Assembly: GCF_008389435.1 (NCBI RefSeq)
Contig: NZ_VUYS01000006.1
Span: forward strand, 104,615 to 168,614
Direction: 5' to 3'
DNA length: 64,000 bases
Source: Candidatus Nitrosocosmicus agrestis
Lineage (GTDB): Archaea; Thermoproteota; Nitrososphaeria; Nitrososphaerales; Nitrososphaeraceae
Notes under the pieces: model-generated
The model's input: only the letters and a program-made list of their open reading frames with translations
What the model was told of the DNA's origin: nothing
The model's database searches: none
Part shown: positions 8,004 to 16,903 of the stretch, piece after piece
Layout: each line of letters starts with the position of its first letter
Position numbering within the stretch: the stretch's first letter is position 1
Program-made: the position numbers and the translations under genes

Positions 8004-8927
8004 CTAGACTAGTTTCATGAAATTGCTCAAAAGTGATTTTTGTTCTCTACACTTTAGCATATTGTTATATGATATTCCCAAATAGCCGGACTCAAATTTA
8101 GGATATGGTTCTTTCGAAGAGAAAATTGTCATTACCTTTGAACTATGGTTGGTTTTGTAACCTTTACATGGTTCATGGCCCCTGATAATAAAACTACAAT
8201 TTAACTTGCTGAGCCATTCGTCAGTGATTCTTTCTCCGAAATATTTTCCCAATCCCCTTTTAGAAGGTTGCCACTTTACATCACTTAATTCTCTCGGATC
8301 ATTCCAGAGTAACTCTCCTAATAACAAAGTATTCTTTGAAAGATCAGATAAATTAAACTTGTAATTGTCAAAAAATCTTGTGTCTTTTATTATCGGCAAG
8401 CCCCCATGGAGCAAGATTGCAAAAGACTCTATTTCACAAACTATCGGCATAGAATCAAACAACGGAACAACATAATCTGAATAAAAAACTTTACCTTTTT
8501 TACCAAATCTATCATTTAATTCAGAGTCGAAAGTAAAACTAGAAAAAGGAAAGGTATGATATGCCTCATGATTACCTCTCAATAACATAACATTCAAAGG
8601 GAATTCAGTTTTAAGCTTGCATAAAGTCAACAAGACTTCAAATGAAAATCTGCCTCTATCTATATAATCGCCAAGAAACAGCAAGATATTTTCTTCATTA
8701 CTAAGATATTTTCTGTAATCTATTTTATCAAGGATTTTAGTTAAACTGTATGAATCACCGTGGAGGTCTCCTACGACCACAAGATTCTGAGGTAGTTGCA
8801 AATTTACATAATCCCCTGAGGACATTCCTATAGATGAGAAAAAACCTTGTAATTTGTGTTCATCTTGTAGATTCTTGGTCTTAATCAAGGTTTGCTGAGC
8901 ATCCTCAAAAGATGTAAAATTGTACAT
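8004..8927 (-). CDS. PPP-family serine/threonine protein phosphatase
   Basis: The 307-residue protein carries the three PPP metallophosphatase signatures in order: GDLHG (53-57), GDYIDRG (86-92) and RGNHE (117-121). The later LLHGG and IIRGHEP motifs supply the remaining metal-binding His residues. It should remove phosphate from Ser/Thr residues using two metal ions in the cytosol. Length fits a bare catalytic core with about 45 extra N-terminal residues. It shares strand and region with the ATPase gene at 8981 (53 bp away), so the two may be co-transcribed; no kinase is nearby. Confidence 0.9.
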   Translation of the reverse strand: MYNFTSFEDAQQTLIKTKNLQDEHKLQGFFSSIGMSSGDYVNLQLPQNLVVVGDLHGDSYSLTKILDKIDYRKYLSNEENILLFLGDYIDRGRFSFEVLLTLCKLKTEFPLNVMLLRGNHEAYHTFPFSSFTFDSELNDRFGKKGKVFYSDYVVPLFDSMPIVCEIESFAILLHGGLPIIKDTRFFDNYKFNLSDLSKNTLLLGELLWNDPRELSDVKWQPSKRGLGKYFGERITDEWLSKLNCSFIIRGHEPCKGYKTNHSSKVMTIFSSKEPYPKFESGYLGISYNNMLKCREQKSLLSNFMKLV

Positions 8928-8980
8928 ACAATTTTTCAGTCCTGCATTCTATTACTATATATCAATACCAATTAGCAAAC

Positions 8981-10489
8981 CTATTGAATTGGATACCAAT
9001 TAATTAAGAATCTCTCAGTGTCCATTATTGTCTGATAAGCGATGCTGTTACTACCCATCCTATTTAATAACAAATTTTTGCCCTCTACTTTCATTTCCCA
9101 CCATGTATTATCCTTTGCAAAAGTTTTATCCAAAGTGGAAGTAATCTGATGAACTATGACATTGACCGTAAAATTCTCTCGCAATAGTTTATCAAAATAG
9201 TCTTCCCTGAGTAATGATTGTATATTATCAGAATTCATTAAATTAAGAATTTTAATGTTATCTTTTTTTTCCAACAATTCATTTGGTTTAGTAGTAAATC
9301 CAGTCAGAAGTGGAGGAACATTGTTAATTTTTTCCTGACCGCTCAGATTATTTCCGTCATTGTATTTGATGAATGATGCCTCACTGTGATTATCCCTTCT
9401 AATACCAAATGGCTCAGCAAAGTTTAATTCCTGAACAATAACTTTATTATTTAAAAGTTCTGTTTGCATATGAATACCTAGGATCTGTTGGCACTTGTAT
9501 CTAAAATTATTACTGAAGTTATTTATCATCAATAAATTCACAGGGATTTTGATCCAATCTAGGAGAGGTTTTATCATTGCAGATAGAAATAACTCTTGGC
9601 AGATTTTATTATCTACCACCAGATTAATAAAATTATCTTCTTTGAAGATATTTGTGACTTCTAAATTTGGTTTTGTTGTACTCTTTTTGAATAGGGTATC
9701 CTTTTGTTTTATGGTTACCCGTGTTGTATTTGCATTAGTTTTATTTATCTTGTCAAATAAGTTTATCTCAGAGATACTATCAGCCGATCGGAATACCCCT
9801 CCATAAAGAGAATAGCAATATGTATTACATTGCACAGGAACACCTCTTAACTTATTTATAGTCAATTTTCGAGAATTAGTCGAATCAACTATATGATTTT
9901 CAAGGGTTATAACACCGTCTACTATGGAGTCAAGTATTCCTAAATCAAATGCTTCACTCAGAAAAATTAATTTTGCACCTGCTCTTTCTCGCCATATCTG
10001 CAATACTCTTTCGTTGTTCAGCCTAGATTCCCTATCCATAAAAGAGGCTATTGTGTCCCAGGTGTCAATGAGAATAACAGGAGATTTCACATCCATTAGT
10101 TGATTAGTAATTCGTTCGAAAAGTGATTCGGGCTCATCTAATCGAGCATCTTCAAATCGGTAGCCAGATTTGGTATCATCCTTAGAGAAAAATTTTTCAA
10201 TCCAGGGAAAATAGAATGCTAATTGTTTTAATGACAATCTAGTGGATATATAAAAATAATTACTGTCATCTTTCAAGTTATCTAACAAAGTTAACGCAAA
10301 TGTTGTCTTGCCTGTACCTGGCTTTCCCTTTATTAATAACGAATATGATTCGTTCTTTACAAATTGCAGGAGTTCAGACGGCAAATGACCTACATTTTTT
10401 CTTTTACTAAATCGCTTAACCCTTTCAGGTCGTGTGTGAGTATTTTGAGAATCACCTTCAGACGGAGATCCTGAACTGCTATCTGACAT
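8981..10489 (-). CDS. GvpD/KaiC-like RecA-fold ATPase
   Basis: The 502-residue protein has a Ser-rich N-terminal tail and then a RecA-like domain with Walker A GKPGTGKT (about 55-62) and a hydrophobic strand with Asp in VILIDTWD as Walker B. The layout (P-loop in the first 70 residues, then a long divergent C-terminal half) resembles the GvpD-type regulatory ATPases and KaiC relatives of archaea. No gas-vesicle genes are seen here, so a role in vesicles is not implied; a regulatory ATPase role is inference. It lies upstream of, and in the same direction as, the PPP phosphatase. Confidence 0.6.
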   Translation of the reverse strand: MSDSSSGSPSEGDSQNTHTRPERVKRFSKRKNVGHLPSELLQFVKNESYSLLIKGKPGTGKTTFALTLLDNLKDDSNYFYISTRLSLKQLAFYFPWIEKFFSKDDTKSGYRFEDARLDEPESLFERITNQLMDVKSPVILIDTWDTIASFMDRESRLNNERVLQIWRERAGAKLIFLSEAFDLGILDSIVDGVITLENHIVDSTNSRKLTINKLRGVPVQCNTYCYSLYGGVFRSADSISEINLFDKINKTNANTTRVTIKQKDTLFKKSTTKPNLEVTNIFKEDNFINLVVDNKICQELFLSAMIKPLLDWIKIPVNLLMINNFSNNFRYKCQQILGIHMQTELLNNKVIVQELNFAEPFGIRRDNHSEASFIKYNDGNNLSGQEKINNVPPLLTGFTTKPNELLEKKDNIKILNLMNSDNIQSLLREDYFDKLLRENFTVNVIVHQITSTLDKTFAKDNTWWEMKVEGKNLLLNRMGSNSIAYQTIMDTERFLINWYPIQ

Positions 10490-10563
10490 TCCTTTTTATA
10501 AAAAGTCGTAGATAAACTATTAACAATTCTAAACTTTCAACTATAAAAAACTATTACTAAATC

Positions 10564-11673
10564 TTACCATGGATTCATATTTTTCTGAAAGCGAAGTGAG
10601 TCTATTAGCCCTTCCGCGTAGCCTATGCTCAATATGGCTAGTTCAAGTTTGCCTTGATTATAAAAAGTCTGTGCATCGTTCAAATAGTTTTCTGCGTTTT
10701 CAATTACTGATTCATACTCTTTTGGTAACCCTTCTCCGGTTGAACTTAAAAGATTTATTAAATTTGCAAGTGCGATTTTGGCGTTTGGAATATATTTATC
10801 TAGCATTCTGTTTGCCAACTTTGAAATTCTTGAGGAATTTCCGTTAGGAGGATCAAGAAGTTTAGTCAAGTTTCTTACAGAATCTTCTTCAATAAAATGC
10901 AGACTTCCAGGGATTATTACCGAGTTCGGGCCACCTTCGTATTCGAGTCTAGATAAAGTGTCAATATTCCCAGATAGTATTTGTGAATCATCACTTCCAA
11001 TTTTGCTTGCAACTATGGCAAACGTTTTGGTTGAAAGATTAGCGAGTTTAATTTCCGCTTCCCTCTCAAGTAATAAATCAAACACTTTTTTTGGTGACAA
11101 GTAAAATGGATTGGAGCTTGAAGTGAAATTATCAATCCCGTCGTCATTATTGTATTCCGTTAAGATCAATGTATGGAGCCCTAAACTCAAATTATCATAA
11201 ATTGTATTATAAACAGTAATGGAAGACATAGGATCATTCATCAAAGTTACCATCTTACCAAATTTGTAAGGCTGCAGACCGGTTTCGCCAATGAGGGAAA
11301 TAAGCCCAGAAGACGAATGAATGACCTTAACATCAATTGAAAGTTTCTTAGCCCTGACCATTAGTTCATTGTAAGTAGTGGCAACCAATGGATCTCCATA
11401 AGCAAGGATGCTTACATTATTTGAACTCGCTTTTTCCAAAATTTCCCTTCCATCCTCTATATACCACCGCTTTACAAATTTAATGTCTATTCCTGAATTT
11501 AACTGAGATTCTTTTGAATCATTGAGAATATTATGGATTTTCATCATAAAATCATCAGATATAAAACCAGTAAACCTTTCTAGAAACACAAAGTCACTAT
11601 TCTTTAAAACTTCAACAGAGCCAATTGGCAGCGAATCAAATTCACTTATTCCAATACCTATAATGTGTAGCAA
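10564..11673 (-). CDS. dphB: Diphthine synthase fused to DUF357
   Basis: Residues 1 to about 265 match DphB, the SAM-dependent methyltransferase that builds diphthine on elongation factor 2. It begins LHIIGIGISE and carries LAYGDPLVATTY and FLERFTGF. The usual enzyme ends near residue 265, but here about 90 more residues follow. That tail is helical, with the YLNDAQTFYNQGK...YAEGLIDSL pattern of the archaeal DUF357 domain, normally a stand-alone small protein. The start is TTG, directly before LHIIG. It lies 58 bp downstream of lysK, perhaps with its own promoter. The fusion looks clean, without an internal stop. Confidence 0.85.
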   Translation of the reverse strand: MLHIIGIGISEFDSLPIGSVEVLKNSDFVFLERFTGFISDDFMMKIHNILNDSKESQLNSGIDIKFVKRWYIEDGREILEKASSNNVSILAYGDPLVATTYNELMVRAKKLSIDVKVIHSSSGLISLIGETGLQPYKFGKMVTLMNDPMSSITVYNTIYDNLSLGLHTLILTEYNNDDGIDNFTSSSNPFYLSPKKVFDLLLEREAEIKLANLSTKTFAIVASKIGSDDSQILSGNIDTLSRLEYEGGPNSVIIPGSLHFIEEDSVRNLTKLLDPPNGNSSRISKLANRMLDKYIPNAKIALANLINLLSSTGEGLPKEYESVIENAENYLNDAQTFYNQGKLELAILSIGYAEGLIDSLRFQKNMNPW

Positions 11674-11731
11674 TTCAATGGTTAATTTGACAAATAAATA
11701 TTTGAGTGTATTTAGTTCCGAATGTTAGAAT

Positions 11732-12871
11732 TCAGGTCTTCTTTGGATAAAGATTCTTGTGAAGTCTAACCATGTGCAACAATGCGTTTTTGTATACTTC
11801 AATTCCAGTCAAGTAATCCGGAATGTATACCTTTTCATCTATTGTATGAGAAGAATGTGGATCTCCAGGACCATATGTTACCACTGGAATATTAAGCACA
11901 TTACCAAGAATATTCATATCTCCTGTTCCAGTCTTGCGAAGTAACAATGGTCTCTTTTTTTTGGATTCCAAAATTGAAAGTACTAAGGCTCTTACAAGAG
12001 GAGAAGATATATTTGCCTGAAAAGGTTCCGTCTTATCTTCTACCCTATATTTTATTTTAAGACTTGGCGATTTTTCTTGAATTTGGATCACATGTCTATC
12101 AAATACCTTCAAAACCGAGTCACAAGACAGTTTTGTCGGTATTCGAATATCAACAGTCATTCGACATTTCTGAGGAGTCACATTGTGACTAGTTCCTCCA
12201 GTTATCTCAGTGAGGCTAAAACTTACTTCATCTGCCCTGTTGTTAATATCCGAGGCTCCAATCTCTTTGCTGGTAAATGATTCTTTTAAGTAATTCCACA
12301 CGTTGAATAGTTCTTCAACAGCATTTAGAGCAAGCCAAGGTGCACTTGCGTGGGCACTGTTCTCTACATCACACATCAAACGAATTTCTAGACGGCCTTT
12401 ATAGGAAATTGTAATATTTTCTATACCACTCGGTTCTCCAAAAATGGCATAATGTGGTTTTAAAGCAGTATCTTTAACTAGATTTTTTATCCCGGTAGCA
12501 TTACCTTCCTCATCAACAACTCCCGCAAACACTATGGTACAAGTTTGTTTCGGTATATCTGCTGCGGCCAATAGCATAGAGATAAGCGGAGCTTTTGCAT
12601 CTGAAGCACCTCTTCCATAAAGATAATCACCTTCTAGTCTAACAGGAACTATACCTGGAACTGTGTCCATATGACCACAAAGCAATATGGTCGGATCACC
12701 ACTTCCCCTTACAGCAATCATATTGCCGACGCTATCGATGTTAGCCTGTTCAAAACCAAGGTCCATACAAATATCTTTCAGAAAATTGGCTAATTGAGAT
12801 TCCGATCTCGATGGGGTATAAATATCCAATGCATTTTTCAAAAGCTCAATTGCAAATGTAGGAGATACCAT
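11732..12871 (-). CDS. lysK: [LysW]-lysine/ornithine hydrolase
   Basis: This 379-residue M20-family metallopeptidase releases lysine (and ornithine) from the carrier protein LysW in the final step. CGHMDTVPG carries the first metal ligands, GRGASDAKAP the bridging Asp, and DEEGNATG the catalytic and metal-binding Glu pair. IFGEPSG and GPGDPHSSHTIDE complete the metal site. It is last in the lysX-lysK unit, 9 bp after the lysX stop. The whole cluster lies on the minus strand, which makes lysK preferable to a general acetylornithine deacetylase. Confidence 0.9.
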   Translation of the reverse strand: MVSPTFAIELLKNALDIYTPSRSESQLANFLKDICMDLGFEQANIDSVGNMIAVRGSGDPTILLCGHMDTVPGIVPVRLEGDYLYGRGASDAKAPLISMLLAAADIPKQTCTIVFAGVVDEEGNATGIKNLVKDTALKPHYAIFGEPSGIENITISYKGRLEIRLMCDVENSAHASAPWLALNAVEELFNVWNYLKESFTSKEIGASDINNRADEVSFSLTEITGGTSHNVTPQKCRMTVDIRIPTKLSCDSVLKVFDRHVIQIQEKSPSLKIKYRVEDKTEPFQANISSPLVRALVLSILESKKKRPLLLRKTGTGDMNILGNVLNIPVVTYGPGDPHSSHTIDEKVYIPDYLTGIEVYKNALLHMVRLHKNLYPKKT

Positions 12872-12880
12872 TTTCAGAAA

Positions 12881-13762
12881 TTATTTAACAAGCAAGTTCT
12901 GCATATATTTAATAATTAGTGACGGAATATCTACTCCTGTAACCCTCACGGTGTTCTTAAATTCAGTGGTGTTATTAACCTCATGAACAATCAAACCATA
13001 TTTTTCACTTTCCATAAGATCCACTCCCACTACGTCACCCTTAAATATCTTAGCAGACTTGATGCAAATGTCTTCCAACTCCTTGGTAATAGGACATGGT
13101 GAGGCGTGTCCTCCTAATGCCATATTTGTTTTCCATTCATTGGTACCCGAATATCTATAAATTGCTGCAACAACCTCTTCACCGATAACAATAGCACGAA
13201 TATCCCGTGGTGGACGTTTAATAAATTCTTCAAAATAGCTAATATGATAAATTGGAAACATATGTTCTCTATCTTCTAAAACTGCCTTTGCCGCTTCATC
13301 ATCATTTAACAATCCAATAAGGCGACCCCAACTCCCTACAGTAGGTTTTATCACGGCAGGATAGCCAAATTTCTCCAGGCCATGCAGTGCTGACTCAGTG
13401 GTAAAAGCGCACATTGAATTTGGGGTGAGAACATTGTTTTTTTGAAGTTCCATATGTGAAATAAGTTTGTTTCCACACATAAGGGCTGTATAAAGTGAAT
13501 TTATCATCCTAGCCCCTAATCCCTCCAAACCAGCAGTAGAATGTAAGTTTCTAAAATAACTAACACTACGCTGTAGTATTATCTTGTCTCGAAATAGGTT
13601 AGTGTCGTCGTTTAGGAAAAGTACTAAATCCTTGCAATCAATAGTTTTTAGATTTATTCCATCTTGCTTTGATTTTTCAATTATAGACTTCTCCTCCCAT
13701 CGGATATTATCAAAAAGAATATAGAGAGAAGTACTATCTTCCTCTATATTTATTGTCCCCAA
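12881..13762 (-). CDS. lysX: LysW-aminoadipate ligase (ATP-grasp)
   Basis: The 293-residue ATP-grasp ligase normally joins the amino group of 2-aminoadipate to the gamma-carboxyl of the C-terminal Glu of LysW. Visible features are NIRWEEK at the N-terminus, KPTVGSWGRL in the ATP-grasp core, NRPPRD-like IKRPPRDIRAIV, and the metal-binding VHEVNNTTEFKN end. The start is TTG 13762, overlapping the last codons of lysW by 13 bp, so translation is coupled. Placement after a homocitrate synthase and before lysK supports the lysine branch; the paralogue at 18873 is the arginine-branch candidate. Confidence 0.85.
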   Translation of the reverse strand: MGTINIEEDSTSLYILFDNIRWEEKSIIEKSKQDGINLKTIDCKDLVLFLNDDTNLFRDKIILQRSVSYFRNLHSTAGLEGLGARMINSLYTALMCGNKLISHMELQKNNVLTPNSMCAFTTESALHGLEKFGYPAVIKPTVGSWGRLIGLLNDDEAAKAVLEDREHMFPIYHISYFEEFIKRPPRDIRAIVIGEEVVAAIYRYSGTNEWKTNMALGGHASPCPITKELEDICIKSAKIFKGDVVGVDLMESEKYGLIVHEVNNTTEFKNTVRVTGVDIPSLIIKYMQNLLVK

Positions 13763-13923
13763 TCCTCTCCAACTACTTGCGCTGGCTTGATACTAAATTC
13801 GTTTCCTGATTTTACCAGTTCAAAACTTTCTCCGCAATCTGGGCAAGTAACAATTTCTCCTTGCATTGAGTCGTCAGGTACTGGAATTTCAGCATCACAT
13901 TCTTTACAATTTACTTTTGCCAT
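13750..13923 (-). CDS. lysW: Amino-group carrier protein LysW, ending in Gln
   Basis: This small gene encodes 57 residues. It has CKEC (Cys 6 and 9) and CPDC (Cys 27 and 30) forming a zinc site, an acidic surface, and the C-terminal EDWG signature of LysW/ArgW carriers. The intermediates of lysine and arginine synthesis are carried on the C-terminal residue, which in the known carriers is Glu (EDWGE). Here the last codon before TAA is CAA, so the protein reads EDWGQ. The ATG at 13923 overlaps the 3' end of the homocitrate synthase gene by 20 bp, and its 3' end overlaps lysX. All flanking genes belong to the pathway, so identity is firm. Confidence 0.93.
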   Translation of the reverse strand: MAKVNCKECDAEIPVPDDSMQGEIVTCPDCGESFELVKSGNEFSIKPAQVVGEDWGQ

Positions 13924-15136
13924 CTTCTTGATCCTTACTATTTTTCATATATTCCTCATTAAGTATTTTTCTCTCTAATTTTTCATCTAAGAATAATTCT
14001 AAAATATCTCCCATGCGCAACTCTTTTAACCCTTTTGCCAAAGATTCTGAATTCTCTTTGGTAGACTCCAATCCTAACAATGACAGTAGATAAGCGGATC
14101 CATTTTTGCCCGATAATTCTCCAAACACAATTTTACGTCTATTTCCAACCAGTTTCGGTTCTATTATCTCATATGCCGATGGATTACGCAGAATTGCAGC
14201 CAAATGAGTTCCAGCCTTGTGTTTATAAGAACTATCGCCAACAAGAGGTTTAGATTCATGAATTGGTATTCCAGTATAATCTGAAATGGTTCTAGACAAA
14301 TCCTTCAACATATGAAGCCTAAAGTTGTTGTTTGATTTATAGATCAGATTTAACGCTACTGCAGTCTCAGCAAGAGCTGGAATTCCCGTTCTTTCCCCAA
14401 GTCCATCTATAGTAGTGTGAATTTGATCGGCGCCAGCTTCACATCCAGACAACGCATTAGATAATGCCAAGCCAACATCATTGTGGCAATGAACATCCAG
14501 CATAGTCTTGGATTTATCTATGTTATCGTAAACCATTTTTACTAGATTATACATACCACGGGGCCTCATAATTCCAACCGTATCAGGTATACTAATCCTC
14601 TCTATGCCCTTATTGTTCATCTCTTTACACATATCTATTAGAAATTCAGGATCTGTTCTGCTAGCATCTTCCATAGTAAATCGCGATTTTAGTCCATGGG
14701 ATTTTATATGATCCACCACTTCCAGAGCCCGAGATTTAGCGTCCTCGCGTGAGATTCTCAATTTCGCAACAAGATGGATATCAGAAATCCCCATATAAGT
14801 CGCCACCCACTCAGTGTCACAATCAAGGGCTCTATCTACGTCGGATTTAATTGCCCTCACGTGTGCAACAATATCAGCGTTAAGCCCCTGCTTCATTATC
14901 ACTTTGGTGGCCTCAAAATGATCTTCAGATACTATAGGGCTAATTTCAATCTGATCGACTCCAAACGAATCTAACATCCAAGCTATTTGGATGCGTTGTT
15001 TGTTTGAAAATGAGATCCCGGGATGTTGTTCACCTTCTCTAAGTGTCGAATCTAATATCCTTATTTTTTTTTTATCTTTTTCTGAATTATTATATTGATG
15101 CGCAAAATAGTTGGGATCGTCTGTTTTTAGTGACAT
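13904..15136 (-). CDS. Homocitrate synthase
   Basis: The 410-residue LeuA/HCS-family enzyme condenses 2-oxoglutarate with acetyl-CoA to start the aminoadipate route to lysine. ILDSTLREGEQHPG carries the catalytic Arg and metal-binding Asp, and LDVHCHNDVGLA the metal-binding HxH. SIPDTVG and GLGERTG follow as in HCS. The ADIVAHVRA segment and the absence of a long C-terminal LeuA allosteric domain favour HCS over isopropylmalate synthase. It is directly upstream of lysW. A 137-bp gap separates it from the Lrp gene and probably holds its promoter. Confidence 0.87.
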   Translation of the reverse strand: MSLKTDDPNYFAHQYNNSEKDKKKIRILDSTLREGEQHPGISFSNKQRIQIAWMLDSFGVDQIEISPIVSEDHFEATKVIMKQGLNADIVAHVRAIKSDVDRALDCDTEWVATYMGISDIHLVAKLRISREDAKSRALEVVDHIKSHGLKSRFTMEDASRTDPEFLIDMCKEMNNKGIERISIPDTVGIMRPRGMYNLVKMVYDNIDKSKTMLDVHCHNDVGLALSNALSGCEAGADQIHTTIDGLGERTGIPALAETAVALNLIYKSNNNFRLHMLKDLSRTISDYTGIPIHESKPLVGDSSYKHKAGTHLAAILRNPSAYEIIEPKLVGNRRKIVFGELSGKNGSAYLLSLLGLESTKENSESLAKGLKELRMGDILELFLDEKLERKILNEEYMKNSKDQEDGKSKL

Positions 15137-15273
15137 CAGTTAATTAAATATACTATAATCGATTATTTAATGTATGTTTTCGGTATAAAAAAATTATCAT
15201 TACAAATTGGAATGATATTCTGACAATTCTTATTATATGGTGCTAATGTTTCAGTCAAATTATTTTAATGAGT

Positions 15274-15711
15274 TTAGATCGAATTACCCAAGGTTCTAAG
15301 AATTATAACAGTATTTGTATCAGAAACACCTTCTATCTTGCGGATTTCATCAATATAAGAATTTATCTCCAAAATAGTTGGGGCAGCTATAATGGTAGCA
15401 ATATCATATTGTCCAGTAATTTCATAAATTGTCTCAACTCCCTTTAAATTTTGGAGCTCAGCTGAGACTTTCGACGTATCTGCAACGGAACTTACTGAAA
15501 TCAATGTTATCGCGCTAGTCTTGTTTGATGGACCTAGCTCTACCGTAAACTTTTTAATTACCCCAGAATCTTGTAAATTCTTTACCCTTCTTCGAACTGC
15601 AGATTCTGACATCCCTATTGAATCAGCAATCTCAACAAAAGACTTTCTTGAATCATCCCTTAATATGGCCAAAATTTTTTCGTCAATGTTATTTATTTGA
15701 TTTTCAGCCAA
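15274..15711 (-). CDS. Lrp/AsnC regulator, LysM-like
   Basis: The 145-residue protein has an N-terminal winged helix (SFVEIADSIGMSESAVRRRVKNL, about 20-45, given here in part) and a C-terminal RAM domain (TALISV-like strand, YEITGQYDIATII). It is the size of Sulfolobus LysM, which senses lysine and controls the lysW cluster. Location inside the cluster supports the same role here. The start is TTG 15711, 8 bp inside the 3' end of lysJ, so it is translationally coupled to that gene. Confidence 0.85.
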   Translation of the reverse strand: MAENQINNIDEKILAILRDDSRKSFVEIADSIGMSESAVRRRVKNLQDSGVIKKFTVELGPSNKTSAITLISVSSVADTSKVSAELQNLKGVETIYEITGQYDIATIIAAPTILEINSYIDEIRKIEGVSDTNTVIILRTLGNSI

Positions 15712-16903
15712 TTCTTCTTTTCACCTCATTTTCTAAAAGAATATCAATCAGTCCTAGTGATTTATTCACTTCAGTCTCGTCCATAACTAAAGGTGGTAGC
15801 AATCTTAAAATGTTTCTGCCAGAATACAGCAATAATATTCCATGTTTGATACCATCAAGAAGGATATCTTTTACATCAAATCTCATTTCAATGCCTAACA
15901 TTAATCCTAGTCCCCTTACATCCCTGACAATCTTGTGTTTGGCCTTTAGTTCAAGTAAACCTTCTTTAAACAATTTCCCCACCTTGCTCGAATTTTCAAC
16001 CAAGTTATCCTCTGTCAATGCATCAATCGCAGCAGAACCTGCTGCGCAAGCCAAAGGATTGCCTGCAAATGTTGACGAATGTTCACCAATTTTAAGGCAA
16101 TCGAGTATTTCAGACCTCATAGTAGTTACACCCATTGGCACACCTCCAGCTATTCCTTTAGCCAGACACATAACATCAGGCTCCACATCCCAATGTTCTC
16201 CAGCCCACATCTTGCCAGTCCGACCTAATCCAGACTGAATCTCATCAAATATAAGAACAATCCCCTTATCCGTACAAATATTCCTAATATTTTTGAGAAA
16301 ATTTTGTGGTGGCATTATTATTCCAGTCTCACCTTGTATAGGTTCAACAATCATGGTTCCTATCTTATTTTCAGGATTAGATACAATGTTAATGATTGAA
16401 TCCATTTCAGAGTATGAAACAAATTTAACATTTTCAAACAAAGGTAAAAAAGATTTCCTGTATTTCTCATTGTAGGTTACAGACAATGACCCGAAAGTTT
16501 TACCATGATATCCTCCATTGAGAGCTAAAATACCATCTTTACCGGTGAACTTTCTTGAAAATTTTAAAGCAGCTTCAACAGCCTCTGTCCCACTATTAGT
16601 AAAAAAAGTTTTTCTTAGGTTTTTGGGTGCTATTAAAGCAAATTTCTCCAAGAATTTCAATCTCATTTCGTTGTAAACAGACATATGACAGGTAATAAGA
16701 TCTTGTACTTGATTTGTAATCGCGTTGACAACCCTATCATTACAATGTCCGACAAGGGCGACTCCATATCCGCCCATACAATCAAGATATTCTTTACCAT
16801 CTTTATCCCAAACTTTACATCCCTTTCCCTTTACAATATTGACCGGAAATCTTTGATACAGATTCCCCACATAGTATTCTTCTGATTTAATACTTTGCAT
16901 CAT
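15704..16903 (-). CDS. lysJ: [LysW]-aminoadipate/glutamate semialdehyde aminotransferase
   Basis: This PLP-dependent class III aminotransferase (about 399 residues) converts the LysW-bound semialdehyde to LysW-lysine or LysW-ornithine. Visible motifs are FFTNSGTEAVEAA, ALNGGYHGKT, LIFDEIQSGLGRTGK (PLP-binding Asp) and LAKGIAGGVPMG with the Schiff-base Lys. I set the start at ATG 16903, because its ATGA overlaps the stop of lysZ exactly. The in-frame TTG at 16918 would add five residues. It is the third gene of the lysY-lysZ-lysJ-lrp unit. Confidence 0.92.
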   Translation of the reverse strand: MMQSIKSEEYYVGNLYQRFPVNIVKGKGCKVWDKDGKEYLDCMGGYGVALVGHCNDRVVNAITNQVQDLITCHMSVYNEMRLKFLEKFALIAPKNLRKTFFTNSGTEAVEAALKFSRKFTGKDGILALNGGYHGKTFGSLSVTYNEKYRKSFLPLFENVKFVSYSEMDSIINIVSNPENKIGTMIVEPIQGETGIIMPPQNFLKNIRNICTDKGIVLIFDEIQSGLGRTGKMWAGEHWDVEPDVMCLAKGIAGGVPMGVTTMRSEILDCLKIGEHSSTFAGNPLACAAGSAAIDALTEDNLVENSSKVGKLFKEGLLELKAKHKIVRDVRGLGLMLGIEMRFDVKDILLDGIKHGILLLYSGRNILRLLPPLVMDETEVNKSLGLIDILLENEVKRRIG

